Shown piece after piece: positions 1 to 8,915 of a stretch of DNA of 64,000 bases; within the stretch, counting starts at the first letter, position 1; each line of letters begins with the position of its first letter. A model generated the notes under the pieces. That model did not search any database, was not told the origin of the DNA, and was given only the letters and a program-made list of their open reading frames with translations. The DNA comes from DASZFV01 sp035549075 (lineage in GTDB: Bacteria > Myxococcota_A > Polyangia > Fen-1088): contig DASZRT010000064.1 in assembly GCA_035549075.1 (NCBI GenBank), forward strand, positions 1 through 64,000, written 5' to 3'. Made by a program: the position numbers and the translations under genes.

Positions 1-12
1 CGCGACCGTTAT

Positions 13-873
13 CTACTTGACCTTCTTCTTCCAGTCGGCCACGGCCTTCTTCACGTCGGCCGCGAAGAAGTAGCCCGGGCCCGCCTTGTCGCCCATCGCG
101 TCGGCCTTCTCTGCCAGCGCGAGCGCGCCCTTGGTGTCGCCCTTGGCCGCGAGCACCTGCGCCTTGATCCACACGTTGAACCAGTCCTCGTGCAACGCGA
201 GCGACTGGTCGACGTCCTTGAGGGCCGCGTCCGTGTCCTTCTTCGTCTCGAGCAGGTAGCGCGCGGCGTTCGCGTAGGCGCGCCACGTGTTGTCGAGCGT
301 GCTCGAGATGTTGGCGAGCGCCTGCGCGCCCGTCGCGACGCCGATCGGGATCGACAGGCGCAGCTTCTCCCACTCGAGATCGAGCGTGGCCTTGTCGTCC
401 GTCATGTCGGAGAACGAGAACGCGAGGCGCTCGCGGAACGGCGCCGCCTTCGGCGTCACCTGCACGCGCACCTCATCGAGCTCGGCCTTGTACTCCTGAC
501 CCGTGCCCGCCTGGTTGATGTTCTTGTTGAGGATGACCGTCCACGCGCCCTTGGCCGGGATCGTGAACAGCGCGTAGGTGCCGGCCGGGACCGGCTTGCC
601 GGCGAAGGTCACGTCCTTGCTGAACGTCACCTTCGTCGTGCCGTTGGCGCCCGTGCGCCACAGCTTGCCGTAGGGCACGAGGCCGTCCCAGATCTTGCGG
701 TTTTTGACGCCCGGACAGCTGTAGTCGACGGTGACGTCGGTGAGGCCGATCGTCTGCGTGACCTTCGCGCCCGGGCTGGGACGCGGGAGATCGAGGTCGG
801 CGCGCGCGGCGCCCGAAAGACAGACGAACGTCGTGAGGAGAACGGAAGCGAGAGCGCGGTGGGGTGTTCGCAT
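13..873 (-). CDS. DUF2911 family secreted protein
   Basis: The 286-residue product has a cleavable signal peptide (about residues 1-25, ending AARA). A DUF2911 domain follows at about 30-175, with the family's characteristic YSCPGVKNRKIW and PYGKLWRTGAN stretches. The C-terminal 100 residues are alpha-helical and look like a TPR pair (segments around LETKKDTDAALKDVD and AQVLAAKGDTKGALALAEKA). DUF2911 has no established biochemical role; export to the periplasm or surface is inferred from the signal. The gene lies 43 bases downstream of the multicopper oxidase on the same strand, so it may be the last gene of the NsrR-like/oxidase operon. It uses an ATG start, and no intervening terminator is evident. 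Confidence 0.85.
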   Translation of the reverse strand: MRTPHRALASVLLTTFVCLSGAARADLDLPRPSPGAKVTQTIGLTDVTVDYSCPGVKNRKIWDGLVPYGKLWRTGANGTTKVTFSKDVTFAGKPVPAGTYALFTIPAKGAWTVILNKNINQAGTGQEYKAELDEVRVQVTPKAAPFRERLAFSFSDMTDDKATLDLEWEKLRLSIPIGVATGAQALANISSTLDNTWRAYANAARYLLETKKDTDAALKDVDQSLALHEDWFNVWIKAQVLAAKGDTKGALALAEKADAMGDKAGPGYFFAADVKKAVADWKKKVK

Positions 874-916
874 GGCGCGGAACCTTAGCCGCGCGCGTCC
901 TCGACCGCCAGCGCGT

Positions 917-2365
917 TCACTCCGACAGCAGGAGCATCCCCATCATGCCCGCGTCGGCGTGATCGAGGATGTGGCAGTGGAACATCCACATGCCCGGGCG
1001 ATCGTCGTACTTGATCGCGAACAGCGTCGTCTTCATCTGCGGGACGTTCACCGTGTCGAGCCAGCGAGGCGACGGCAGCGGCGCGCCCTGGTCGTCGAGC
1101 GGCTGGAAGAAGAAGCCGTGCACGTGGAACGGGTGATCGAACGCCATCGTGTTCTCGACGGTCCACACCTCGGTCGTGCCCACCTTCGCCGGCATCGCCT
1201 CGGCCATGTCGGCGGGCACGCCGTTGATGCTCAGCACGAGCGGGCTGTTCGTGGTCTGCGTGAGCTTGATCGAGCGCGAGATCGCCGTCGAGACGTCGAG
1301 CGGCGCGATCGTGCGCAACCGGTCCGGCAGCGCGCGCGCCTCGGTCCACGGCGCGTCGTCGGTGAGCTTGACGTAGAAGACGTCCTGCTGCGGGATCATG
1401 AACGTCGAGCCGTACCCGCGATCGTACGGAACCCAGTGCACCGTCGCGATCGTGCCGGGCGCGTCTTGCGGCTCGACGACGACGTCGGCGCGGCCGCCGG
1501 GCACGACGACCAGCGTCTGCTGGTTCGCGAGCGGCTGCTCGAGGAAGCCGCCGTCGACGCCGACGAGCGTGAAGGCGTGGCCGTCGAGCGCGATCTGGTA
1601 GTAGCGGCTCTTCGACGCGTTGACGAGGCGCCAGCGTTGGCGCAGGCCGGCGCGCGCGAGGATCGTCGGCTTGACCTTGCCGTTGACGAGCAGCGTGTTG
1701 CCCTGCCGTCCGAACAGCGTGCCGAAGTCGCCGCCCGACGTCGGATCGCCGAGCGCGCCGTCGGGCCCGAGATCGATGTCCGACAGCACGAGCACGAGAT
1801 CGTCGCCGAGCGTCGCCGCTTCGTCCGCGTCGGTGCTCGTGGGATCCTCGACGAGGATCGCGCCATAGAGGCCGTCGCCCACCTGCCGCGCCGACGCGAC
1901 GTGCGGGTGGTACCAGAAGAGGCCCGCGTCGGGTACGACGAACGAGTAGTCGAACGAACCGCCGGGCGGGACGGCCGCCTGCGTGTGGCCCGGCACGCCG
2001 TCCATGGCCGACGGCAAGCGGATGCCGTGCCAGTGAACCGTCGTCGCTTCGGGCAGGTGGTTCGTGAAGTGCGCCACGACGCGATCGCCGACGCGCGCGC
2101 GGATGAGCGGCCCGGGGACGGTTCCGTTGTAGGTCCAGGCGGGCGTCGTCGTGCCGGGCAAGAACGAGAGCGACGACACGCGCGCGTCGAGCGAAAACTC
2201 GACGACGTTGCCCGTGCCGGTGACCGGCGCCAGCGACACCTCGGCGTTCCAACCCTCGGGCTGCGCGGGCCGCGCCGGCGGACCGGGCGGACCCATCATG
2301 CCGGGCGCGCCCGCCGCGCAACCCGCCAGCGCGAGCGCGGCGGCGAAGGCAGCCGCGCCCCTCAC
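917..2365 (-). CDS. multicopper oxidase lipoprotein
   Basis: A GTG start overlaps the TGA of the upstream regulator by 4 bases (GTGA), giving 482 residues. The N terminus is lipoprotein-like (LALAG then Cys16), followed by a short Met/Gly/Pro-rich stretch. Copper ligand motifs are in canonical order: HWHG (111-114), WYHPH (151-155), HPFHVH near the C terminus and a final HCH-x3-H-x4-M signature (MWMFHCHILDHADAGMM). These supply the type 1, 2 and 3 copper sites of a three-domain laccase/CueO-type enzyme. Such enzymes oxidise phenols or Cu(I) with O2. Operon linkage to an Rrf2/NsrR-type regulator suggests control by nitrosative, redox or copper stress; the substrate is unknown. Confidence 0.9.
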   Translation of the reverse strand: MRGAAAFAAALALAGCAAGAPGMMGPPGPPARPAQPEGWNAEVSLAPVTGTGNVVEFSLDARVSSLSFLPGTTTPAWTYNGTVPGPLIRARVGDRVVAHFTNHLPEATTVHWHGIRLPSAMDGVPGHTQAAVPPGGSFDYSFVVPDAGLFWYHPHVASARQVGDGLYGAILVEDPTSTDADEAATLGDDLVLVLSDIDLGPDGALGDPTSGGDFGTLFGRQGNTLLVNGKVKPTILARAGLRQRWRLVNASKSRYYQIALDGHAFTLVGVDGGFLEQPLANQQTLVVVPGGRADVVVEPQDAPGTIATVHWVPYDRGYGSTFMIPQQDVFYVKLTDDAPWTEARALPDRLRTIAPLDVSTAISRSIKLTQTTNSPLVLSINGVPADMAEAMPAKVGTTEVWTVENTMAFDHPFHVHGFFFQPLDDQGAPLPSPRWLDTVNVPQMKTTLFAIKYDDRPGMWMFHCHILDHADAGMMGMLLLSE

Positions 2366-2817
2366 GCGTGCCCTCGCGCGCGCAGCGCCGGCGCCCACAG
2401 CTTCACGAGCCGTTCGGCGCGCGGCAGGTAGTCGGCCAACGTGTGCTCGTCGAGCACGCCGAGGAAGGCTCTCTTCGCGCGCAGCAGCGTGCCCTTGAGG
2501 CCGCAAGCGGCGTCGATGGGGCACGTGTTCGTCGCGGCGTCGAAGCACTCGACGAGGTCGAGGTGCGGCTCCGTCGCGCGCACGAGCGCGCCCACGTTGA
2601 CTTCCTCGGGCGCGCGCGCGAGGCGCAAGCCGCCCCCTCGGCCGCGCGTCGTGCTCACGATCTCGAGCGCCGTCAACCGCTGGACGACCTTGACGAGGTG
2701 GGTCCGCGACACGCCGTAGGCGCGGCTGATTTCGTCGACGGAGCAGCGCCGATCCGCGTGCGCGGCGAGGTAGAGCGCGATGCGCAACGAGTAGTCGGAG
2801 AAGAGCGTCAGCTGCAC
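2362..2817 (-). CDS. Rrf2/NsrR-family transcriptional regulator
   Basis: The winged-helix N terminus QLTLFSDYSLRIALYLA matches the Rrf2/NsrR start. The wing contains TTRGRGGGLRLAR. Three cysteines follow in a Cys-x8-Cys-x5-Cys arrangement (ECFDAATNTCPIDAACGLK), the [Fe-S]-ligand pattern of NsrR, which senses nitric oxide. I chose the GTG at 2817 (151 residues) because it aligns with the family start. An ATG at 2829 would add four residues and sits inside the putative operator. The gene is translationally coupled (GTGA) to the multicopper oxidase. It probably represses its own operon and loses DNA binding when its cluster is damaged by NO; that mechanism is inferred from the family. Confidence 0.85.
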   Translation of the reverse strand: MQLTLFSDYSLRIALYLAAHADRRCSVDEISRAYGVSRTHLVKVVQRLTALEIVSTTRGRGGGLRLARAPEEVNVGALVRATEPHLDLVECFDAATNTCPIDAACGLKGTLLRAKRAFLGVLDEHTLADYLPRAERLVKLWAPALRARGHA

Positions 2818-2824
2818 GAGCCAT

Positions 2825-2847
2825 AACATAGATTCAGAATCTGTATT
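2825..2847. promoter_or_regulatory. inverted-repeat operator for the NsrR-like regulator
   Basis: Two 11-base arms (AACATAGATTC and GAATCTGTATT) flank one central A. Nine of 11 positions are symmetric, including an uninterrupted 6-base core AGATTC/GAATCT. The 11-1-11 geometry is that of NsrR/Rrf2 operators. It lies immediately upstream of the GTG start at 2817 and faces the divergent PP2C gene, so autoregulation is likely. Confidence 0.6.
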
Positions 2848-2912
2848 TTGACAACGGCTCTTGCCGCTCGGGCCTTCCCTTTGGCCGGCGCGGCCCCAAC
2901 ATTTTCGGGGTC

Positions 2913-3719
2913 ATGTCGAAACGTGAGCTGACGGTTTGCGGCGGCACCGACGTCGGTGTCCACCGCGAGCAGAACCAAGACGCCTTCGCCATCGTCGACC
3001 TCGCGTCGGGCCGCGTGAGCCGCTCGTGCGTGCGCACCGAGGTCTCCGTCGAGCAACCAGGCCTGCTGCTCGTCGTGTGCGACGGCATGGGCGGTCCGCC
3101 CGCGGGTGACGTCGCCGCGCGCGTCGCCGCGACGACGATCAAAGACGAGCTCGCCGCCGCCAAGGACGAGGTCGTCGCCGAGCCGACGGTCGCGCTCGAG
3201 CGCGCCGTCCACGGCGCCAACGACGCCATCCTTCAAGAGGCCGACGCCCACCCCGAAGAGCGCGGCATGGGCACGACCTGCACGGCCGCCGTGTTCTCAC
3301 CCGAGGGTGTCTCGGTCGCGCAGGTCGGCGATTCGCGCGCGTACTTGTTCCGCGAAGGCAAGCTGTTCCCGCTCACGCGCGACCAGACGATGGCCGAGCA
3401 GTTCGTCGACCGCGGCATCCTCCGCCAGAGCCAGGTCAACGGCTTCCCGTTCCGCCATGTGCTGTCCCAGGCGCTCGGCACGAAGCCCGGCGTCAAGCCC
3501 GTCATGACGAGCGTCGATCTCAAGCAGTCCGATCGCATCGTCATCTGCTCCGACGGCCTGCACGGCCCCGTCGACGAGGCGGCGATCTCGACGATCTTGA
3601 GCGCCACGCCCGAACCGAGGGAGGCCACGCAGCGCCTCATCGAGGCCGCCCTCGGCGCGGGCGGCCCCGACAACGTCACCGTCGTCGTCGCCGACTGCGG
3701 GCGATTGAGCGACAACTAG
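2913..3719 (+). CDS. PP2C-type serine/threonine protein phosphatase
   Basis: The 268-residue cytoplasmic protein has the PPM/PP2C metal-site motifs in order: VGVHREQNQDA (N-terminal Asp), CDGMGG around 65, GMGTTCTAAV, VGDSRAYLF, SDGL and the final GGPDNVTVVV. These position the two Mn/Mg ions that hydrolyse phospho-Ser/Thr. Length is typical for a stand-alone bacterial Stp-type enzyme, which reverses Hanks-type kinase signalling. No kinase gene is adjacent, so the partner is unknown. The gene starts 83 bases from the divergent regulator and seems monocistronic. Confidence 0.92.
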   Translation: MSKRELTVCGGTDVGVHREQNQDAFAIVDLASGRVSRSCVRTEVSVEQPGLLLVVCDGMGGPPAGDVAARVAATTIKDELAAAKDEVVAEPTVALERAVHGANDAILQEADAHPEERGMGTTCTAAVFSPEGVSVAQVGDSRAYLFREGKLFPLTRDQTMAEQFVDRGILRQSQVNGFPFRHVLSQALGTKPGVKPVMTSVDLKQSDRIVICSDGLHGPVDEAAISTILSATPEPREATQRLIEAALGAGGPDNVTVVVADCGRLSDN

Positions 3720-3724
3720 GGTAG

Positions 3725-4243
3725 CTACATCGGCGCGGGCGGGCGCTGCACCACGTTGTACGACGAGCTGGCGGCGACGACGACGATCGCGCATTGATCG
3801 CTCGACAGCGAGCGCGGACGGAAGTGCGCGGCGGCGTAGGCGAGCACGGCCGTGGGTCGATTGACGAGCGCGGACGGAAGGTCCATCTCGCGGCCCGCGG
3901 CGCAGTCGAGCACCCAAACCTCGACCTCGCTGCGAAACGCGGCGCGGCCCCAACGTTCGCTCGCCTGCTGCGCGTCGGCGACGGTCGCGACGCCCGCCTG
4001 AAGCTTCTGGCCCACGGGGCTGAGCGCGCGCTGCAACGAGGGGATCACGATGGGCCGCGCGACCGCCTGACCGGCGCGCCGCGCCGTGAGCGCCTCGATG
4101 AAAGCGTCGCTCGCGCGGGCGTTGTCGGCGGTGCTCAGGGGGACCGCGACGCCGGGCTCGTTCGGCCAATGCGCACCCGCGCAGCCGAAAACGGCAAAAC
4201 ACGTGAGGGTCGAGATTTGGGCAAACCGAGGAGCGCGCGGCAT
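3725..4243 (-). CDS. putative lipoprotein of unknown function
   Basis: The 172-residue protein has a short N-terminal hydrophobic stretch ending in a lipobox-like FAVFGC-AG. The rest carries no motif I can assign. Two cysteines (in VLDCAAGREM and SSDQCAIVVV) and a closing hydrophobic strand VVVAASSS suggest a small folded extracytoplasmic domain. The spacing of PTAVLAYAAAHFRP before the last strand vaguely recalls CAP/SCP-like lipoproteins, but this is weak. It converges on the PP2C gene with only 5 bases between stop codons. Confidence 0.6.
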   Translation of the reverse strand: MPRAPRFAQISTLTCFAVFGCAGAHWPNEPGVAVPLSTADNARASDAFIEALTARRAGQAVARPIVIPSLQRALSPVGQKLQAGVATVADAQQASERWGRAAFRSEVEVWVLDCAAGREMDLPSALVNRPTAVLAYAAAHFRPRSLSSDQCAIVVVAASSSYNVVQRPPAPM

Positions 4244-4306
4244 TCGAAGACCGATTCTTCGCAGAAGTTGTATGAGTTTGCGATCGCGCGGTGCTAGTGC
4301 TGCGTC

Positions 4307-6265
4307 ATGAACCTTTTCGCCCGTTCGTCGTCGGTGATCGCCGTCGCGGCGCTCGCCACTTCCCTTCGAGCTACATCGGCCGTCGCCGCCACGTCGGGGT
4401 TCGCCAGCGTCGATTGTGGCGGCGCCGCCGCCGGTGCCTACGTCGCCGACACCAACGCGTCGGGCGGCGCCACGAAGTCACGTACTGATCTGATCGACAT
4501 GGGCAACGTCGTCAACCCGGCGCCGCTCGCCGTCTACCAGAGCCAGCGTTACGGAGACTTCACATACACCTTCGCCGGCTTCACGGCGGGCTCGGTGAAC
4601 CTCGTGCGGCTCCACTTCGCCGACACGCACTGGAACGCGCGCGGCCAGCGCCTGTTCAACGTCTCGATCAATGGCACGCAGGTCCTCACGAGCTACGACA
4701 TCGTCGCCAAGTCGGGCTCGATGGACCGCGCGATCGTCGAGTCGTTCAACTCGTCGGCGTCGTCGTCGGGCACGTACGTCATCAAGTTCACGACGGTGAC
4801 CGACGCCGCGACGGTGTCGGGCATCGAGGTGCTGCCGCTCAGCGTGCCCATGAAGCGCAACTGGCTGCAGTTCGGCGGCGACTCGGCGCACTCGGGCGCG
4901 AACACCGTCGAGACGAAGATCTCCACCTCGAACTACACGCAGCTCCGTCCGCTCACGGGATGGACGACGTTCCCCGTCTCGCAGTCGCCGCCCGTCATCC
5001 TCACCAACACGGCGACCGCCAGCGTAGGCGCGACGGACATCGCATTTCTCAACAACCGCGGCGCGCTCGTAGGCTTCTCGCCGACGACGGGGGCCATGAT
5101 CTGGCCGACGGCGACGATGGTCGGCAAGACGGCGGGCGAGAGCTCGCCCGCGATCGATCCCAACCTTCAGACCGTCTACAACATCGGCGCCGACGGCTGC
5201 GTCCACAAGTACGACGTCTACTCGGCCTCCGAGTACGTCGGCGCCGGCGCGGGGACGAAGGCCGCCGTGGGCGCGACGCCGCCCGCCTGCCGCACCGACG
5301 GCTGGCCGGAGTCGTATCTCGGGCTGACCGCGCCGTACGCGAAGACCTCGATCACGATCGGCCTCGCCGGCACGAACAAGTACCTCTACGTCGCCAACTG
5401 CGATGGCCAGGGCAGCCACGGCAAGGTCACGACGATCAACATCACCGACGGCAGCGGCAGCGGTCATCAGAACTCGACGACGGCCGTCTCGGGCTCGTGG
5501 GCGCGCGCCGGCCTCACCTACGATCAGTCGCTGCAGCGCCTGTTCGTACCGACCGTCGACGGTGACTTCACGCCGCCGACCTCCTACGGCTACACCGTCC
5601 TCGCGCTCAGCCCGGACGGCTCGACGATCGTCGACAGCTACACGCCGTCGCCCGTGCTCGGCAACGACCACGACCTCGGCAGCGTCAACACGCTCGTGCT
5701 GCCGATGAGCCCCCTGTCTTACTCGCCCTTCACGCACCTCGGCCTCCAGAGCGGCAAGGACGGCTACACGCGGCTCATCGATCTCACGAACATGAGCGGC
5801 CAAGGCGGGCCCAACCACCTCGGCACGACGAACGCGACGCTGTCCGCGCTCGGCACACAGCAGCTTCCCACGCTCCCTACGCCGCCGGTCTGCGGGGAAT
5901 CCGGCCCGCCCTGCGCGATCACCTCGCCGATCTCGACTTGGTACAACCCCGCGAACGACACGACCTACGCGTTCATCAACGGTCCCGTCGGCCTGAACGC
6001 CCTCAGCCTGTTGCTTCCGCCCAACGGTCACGACTACGTCTCGACGGCGTGGACCCGCTCGACGAGCGCCGTCGCGGCCGGCGGAACGTTCGTCGCCAAC
6101 GGCGTCCTCTACTACTCGAACGCCAATGGCCTGTGGGCCTGCAACGCCCTCGGCCCCGCGTCGACGTGCTTCAGCGTCGCGGCGGGCACCTCGATCTCGC
6201 ACGCGACGCCCGTGGTCGTGAACGGCATCTTGTACTTCAACGGCGTCGCCTACACGGTGCCGTAG
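4307..6265 (+). CDS. secreted malectin-domain/PQQ-propeller protein
   Basis: The 652-residue protein begins with a signal peptide (about 1-28, ending AVAA). A malectin/Di-glucose-binding-like domain follows at about 30-177 (FASVDCGG...YTFAGFTAGSVNLVRLHFADTHWNARGQRLFNVSINGTQVL...YDIV). The C-terminal two thirds look like a PQQ-type beta-propeller (repeats such as SPAIDPNLQTVYNIGADGCVHKYD and TPVVVNGILYFNGVAYTV). No catalytic residues are recognisable, so a carbohydrate-binding or scaffold role outside the cell is inferred. The gene is divergent from the preceding lipoprotein and converges on the GH17-like gene. Confidence 0.8.
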   Translation: MNLFARSSSVIAVAALATSLRATSAVAATSGFASVDCGGAAAGAYVADTNASGGATKSRTDLIDMGNVVNPAPLAVYQSQRYGDFTYTFAGFTAGSVNLVRLHFADTHWNARGQRLFNVSINGTQVLTSYDIVAKSGSMDRAIVESFNSSASSSGTYVIKFTTVTDAATVSGIEVLPLSVPMKRNWLQFGGDSAHSGANTVETKISTSNYTQLRPLTGWTTFPVSQSPPVILTNTATASVGATDIAFLNNRGALVGFSPTTGAMIWPTATMVGKTAGESSPAIDPNLQTVYNIGADGCVHKYDVYSASEYVGAGAGTKAAVGATPPACRTDGWPESYLGLTAPYAKTSITIGLAGTNKYLYVANCDGQGSHGKVTTINITDGSGSGHQNSTTAVSGSWARAGLTYDQSLQRLFVPTVDGDFTPPTSYGYTVLALSPDGSTIVDSYTPSPVLGNDHDLGSVNTLVLPMSPLSYSPFTHLGLQSGKDGYTRLIDLTNMSGQGGPNHLGTTNATLSALGTQQLPTLPTPPVCGESGPPCAITSPISTWYNPANDTTYAFINGPVGLNALSLLLPPNGHDYVSTAWTRSTSAVAAGGTFVANGVLYYSNANGLWACNALGPASTCFSVAAGTSISHATPVVVNGILYFNGVAYTVP

Positions 6266-6275
6266 CCGCGGGCGC

Positions 6276-7526
6276 CTACTTCGTCATCAACATCGTGGCG
6301 GCCATCTTGGGCTGCCGCGCCGAGGTGAAGATGCCCCACGAGCCGCCGACGAGGCCCTCGCCGCTCGTCGCCTTCCACTTCTCGTCGATCGCCGAGAACA
6401 TCCACGCCGACAGGTTGCGCGCGCGGAAGCCGGCGAGCGCCTCTTTGTAGAAGCGCGCCTGGTTCACCTCGTTGGCGACCGACGTCATCGTCATGTCGGT
6501 CGAGGCGTGGTCGACCATCGTCGGCCAACCCGTCTCGCCGAGGATCATCGGCTTGCCGGGGTATGCGCCCAGCATGTCGTTCCAGCGCTGCGACACGAGC
6601 GCGTAGGCGCCCGAGATGTCCTGGCCCGACCAATACGCGTACGTGTGCCAGATGATGAGGTCGACGGCGGCGGCGAGGTTGGGCCGGCCCTTCATCCACT
6701 GCGGGTACGTGTCGGCCTCTGCGATCGTCACCTTCACCTTGATGTCGGCCTTGGCGATGTTGATGAGCTGGATCATCCGCTCTTCGGTGACGTTGTTGGT
6801 CCCGTTCGCGGCGCGCGCGAGGACCTCGTTGCCGATGATCGCCGTCTTGAGGCGCGGGTGGCCTTCGTTGACGATCGCCGCGAGCGCGTGGACGTTGGGC
6901 TCGTCGGTCGCGATGCCGTCGATCCACGCCCCGAGGTGGAGATCGATCCCCAGCTGATCACACAGCGCGGGGATGTAGCCGTTGGCGCCGTCGGTGCCGT
7001 AGACGCGGATGCCGTCGACGAGCGGCGCGAGCATTTGCAGATCGGATTTGACCTGCGCCATCGAAGGCTGCGCGCCGCCGGGCGCCTGACCGTCGCGGTA
7101 CGGCGAGTACGCGATCACCGAGAGCGGCTTGCTCGACCACGGGGACGCGCCCCCGAAGACGCCGCCCACGCCGCCGACGATCGTGCCCCCGGCGCCGCCG
7201 CTCGAGGCGCCGCCCGAGCCTCCACCGCCGCCCGTGGCCGTGACGCCGCCCGAGCCGCCGCTGCCGCCCGCGGCGGTCGAGCCGCCCGCGCTCGAGCCGC
7301 CCGACCCCGTCGTTCCGCCTGAGCTGCCGCCCGTGCTGCCGGTGTCACCGCCCGCTGCCGTGCTGCCGCCGGTCGAGCTGCCCGTCGTGCCGCCGGTCGA
7401 GCCCCCCGTGGCCCCGGTCGTGCCGCCTCCCCCGCCCGGCGTGCCGGAGCTCGCGGCGCAGGCGCCGAGGAAGGCGGTCAGAAAGAGAGACGAGCGAAGC
7501 GAAGCTCGGGGCGAGGGGGCGCGCAT
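6276..7526 (-). CDS. GH17-like beta-glucanase lipoprotein
   Basis: I take the ATG at 7526 (416 residues) because it opens a lipoprotein signal (FLTAFLGAC). A roughly 100-residue linker almost entirely of Gly, Ser and Thr with short repeats follows. The remaining ~280 residues look like glycoside hydrolase family 17: SVIAYSPYRDGQ, IRVYGTDG, IIGNEVL (acid/base Glu), IWHTYAYWSGQ and GETGWP (nucleophile Glu). GH17 enzymes cleave or transfer beta-1,3-glucans, so a surface-anchored enzyme acting on fungal or environmental glucan fits a predatory or saprophytic lifestyle. The long flexible linker would hold the domain away from the outer membrane. Confidence 0.8.
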   Translation of the reverse strand: MRAPSPRASLRSSLFLTAFLGACAASSGTPGGGGGTTGATGGSTGGTTGSSTGGSTAAGGDTGSTGGSSGGTTGSGGSSAGGSTAAGGSGGSGGVTATGGGGGSGGASSGGAGGTIVGGVGGVFGGASPWSSKPLSVIAYSPYRDGQAPGGAQPSMAQVKSDLQMLAPLVDGIRVYGTDGANGYIPALCDQLGIDLHLGAWIDGIATDEPNVHALAAIVNEGHPRLKTAIIGNEVLARAANGTNNVTEERMIQLINIAKADIKVKVTIAEADTYPQWMKGRPNLAAAVDLIIWHTYAYWSGQDISGAYALVSQRWNDMLGAYPGKPMILGETGWPTMVDHASTDMTMTSVANEVNQARFYKEALAGFRARNLSAWMFSAIDEKWKATSGEGLVGGSWGIFTSARQPKMAATMLMTK

Positions 7527-7561
7527 GTCGGCATTATAGGTGCACGACCCGCCCCAACGGC

Positions 7562-8185
7562 TCAAGGGTGGTGCGCGTGGCCCGCGCCGCCGCCCACGGG
7601 GACGATCATGAGCGCGTGCGGCGTCTTCTCGTCGACGACGAACAGGGGCGACGCCGGCGTCCCGTCGGAGCCGAGGTCGGCCGACGTGAGGTTGGGCGCG
7701 TAGAACATCAAGTGCGGCGGAAACGGCGCCGCGACGCCCTTCACCTCGTCGATCGTGACGACGTTGTGCGGCGACATCATGTAGATGATGCCCGGCCGCT
7801 TCGGCGCCTCGAGCTTGCCCGCGGCGAACGCTTCCTTGACCGCCCGGCGGATCTCCGCTTCGGGCTTTCCGTGCGCGCGCATCGACGCGACGAGGACGTA
7901 CTTCGGCAGGAACGTGCGCACGCCCTCGGCGTCCATGCACTGCGGCTCGACCGCCGTCGGGATGCGGTGGTCGACGATGCACACGAAGCCGTTCTGCGAC
8001 TCGCGCGCCTTCGCGTAGCCGTCCTTGTCGTGGACGTAGACGCCGGCCTTCGCCGTGACCGTCGCGGGTCCGGCTTCGAGCGCGAGCGCGATCTCTTGGT
8101 CGCGGGCCGACGGGTTGGCGTCGCCCGCGCGCGCGACGGTTCCGAGCGTGAGCGAGACGAGGACGATCGAGATTCGGCGGGTCAT
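7562..8185 (-). CDS. secreted protein of unknown function
   Basis: The start is the ATG at 8185, preceded by an AGGAG ribosome-binding site and opening a signal peptide (TRRISIVLVSLTLGTVARA). The mature ~185-residue region includes EIALALEAGPATVTAKAGVYV, FVCIVDHRIPTAVEPQCMDAEG with two cysteines, PGIIYMMSPHNVV and PPHLMFYAPNLTSADLG, ending in a His-rich tail (GHAHHP). It has no motif I can name but looks like a genuine conserved exported protein. It is divergent from the ECF sigma gene at 8288, with 102 bases between starts, so it may be a target of that sigma factor; this is speculative. Confidence 0.7.
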   Translation of the reverse strand: MTRRISIVLVSLTLGTVARAGDANPSARDQEIALALEAGPATVTAKAGVYVHDKDGYAKARESQNGFVCIVDHRIPTAVEPQCMDAEGVRTFLPKYVLVASMRAHGKPEAEIRRAVKEAFAAGKLEAPKRPGIIYMMSPHNVVTIDEVKGVAAPFPPHLMFYAPNLTSADLGSDGTPASPLFVVDEKTPHALMIVPVGGGAGHAHHP

Positions 8186-8287
8186 GGGGATCTCCTGGTG
8201 GTTGCCGAGATCACGAGTGAACGGCGAAAAAAGATGCGCGCGTGCGTGAAGGTTCACGCCCGAGCGGCCAAATCCACTCGCCGACTC

Positions 8288-8866
8288 ATGAGCACGACGA
8301 AGTGGGCCGCCTCCGTGGTGTCCGGGATCTACGAGCGCGAATTCGATTACGTGTGGCACGGGTTACGCCGGCTCGGCATTCCGACCCGTGACTTGCCCGA
8401 CGTCACGCACGACGTCTTCCTGACGCTCTTTCGCGTCATCGAGCGCTACGACTCGGCGCGCCCGCTGCGACCTTGGCTGTTCGGCATCATGTACCGCGTC
8501 GCCTCTGACCACATTCGCCTCGTGCGCAACCAGCGCGAGACCCTGGACGCCGACCTGATCACGCTCGAGCCGTCGACGAGCCCGCAGGTCGCCATCGACG
8601 CGTTCGACAAGTGGCGCATCGTCGAGCGCGCGCTCGCGGGCCTGCCGCTCTCGCACCGGGCGGTGCTCGTCATGCACGACTTCCTCGGCTACACGGGGAC
8701 CGAGATCGCGGGCGTGCTCGACATCCCCGAAAAGACGGTTTATTCGCGCCTGTACCACGCGCGCGACCGCTTCGTGGAGCACGCCGAGGCCGCCCTCGCG
8801 CGCCGCGGCGGCGCGCCCGAGGATCTCGGCGTGCCCGGTGCCGTGATCGCCGCCGCCCTCAAATGA
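8288..8866 (+). CDS. ECF-type RNA polymerase sigma factor
   Basis: The 192-residue protein has sigma region 2 (LPDVTHDVFLTLFRVIERYD, then RPWLFGIMYRVASDHIR) and region 4 (ALAGLPLSHRAVLVMHDFLG, TEIAGVLDIPEKTVYSRLYH). Region 3 is absent, as expected for group 4 (ECF) factors. It should direct RNA polymerase to a small alternative regulon. No membrane anti-sigma gene is fused or directly overlapping. The next gene downstream encodes an exported protein, followed by a second ECF cassette. Confidence 0.9.
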   Translation: MSTTKWAASVVSGIYEREFDYVWHGLRRLGIPTRDLPDVTHDVFLTLFRVIERYDSARPLRPWLFGIMYRVASDHIRLVRNQRETLDADLITLEPSTSPQVAIDAFDKWRIVERALAGLPLSHRAVLVMHDFLGYTGTEIAGVLDIPEKTVYSRLYHARDRFVEHAEAALARRGGAPEDLGVPGAVIAAALK

Positions 8867-8915
8867 GGAATGAAGGTTCGGCGCCCCTCGGGTCAATTAC
8901 CCTGTTGTCTCGATC

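Noticed and set aside
190..888. Long Arg/Ala/Val-rich open frames antisense to most genes
   Set aside because: They are GC-rich shadow frames with extreme Arg/Ala content and no motifs; each is explained by a real gene on the other strand or frame.
7130..7470. Possible tandem repeat or CRISPR-like array in the Gly/Ser/Thr linker
   Set aside because: The repeats are coding low-complexity (GGT/GGS) of the GH17 lipoprotein without spacers.
8341..8400. GTAAC-N-CGAA-like pattern on the minus strand
   Set aside because: It lies inside the ECF sigma gene at 8288 and the spacing is off by one; treated as chance.
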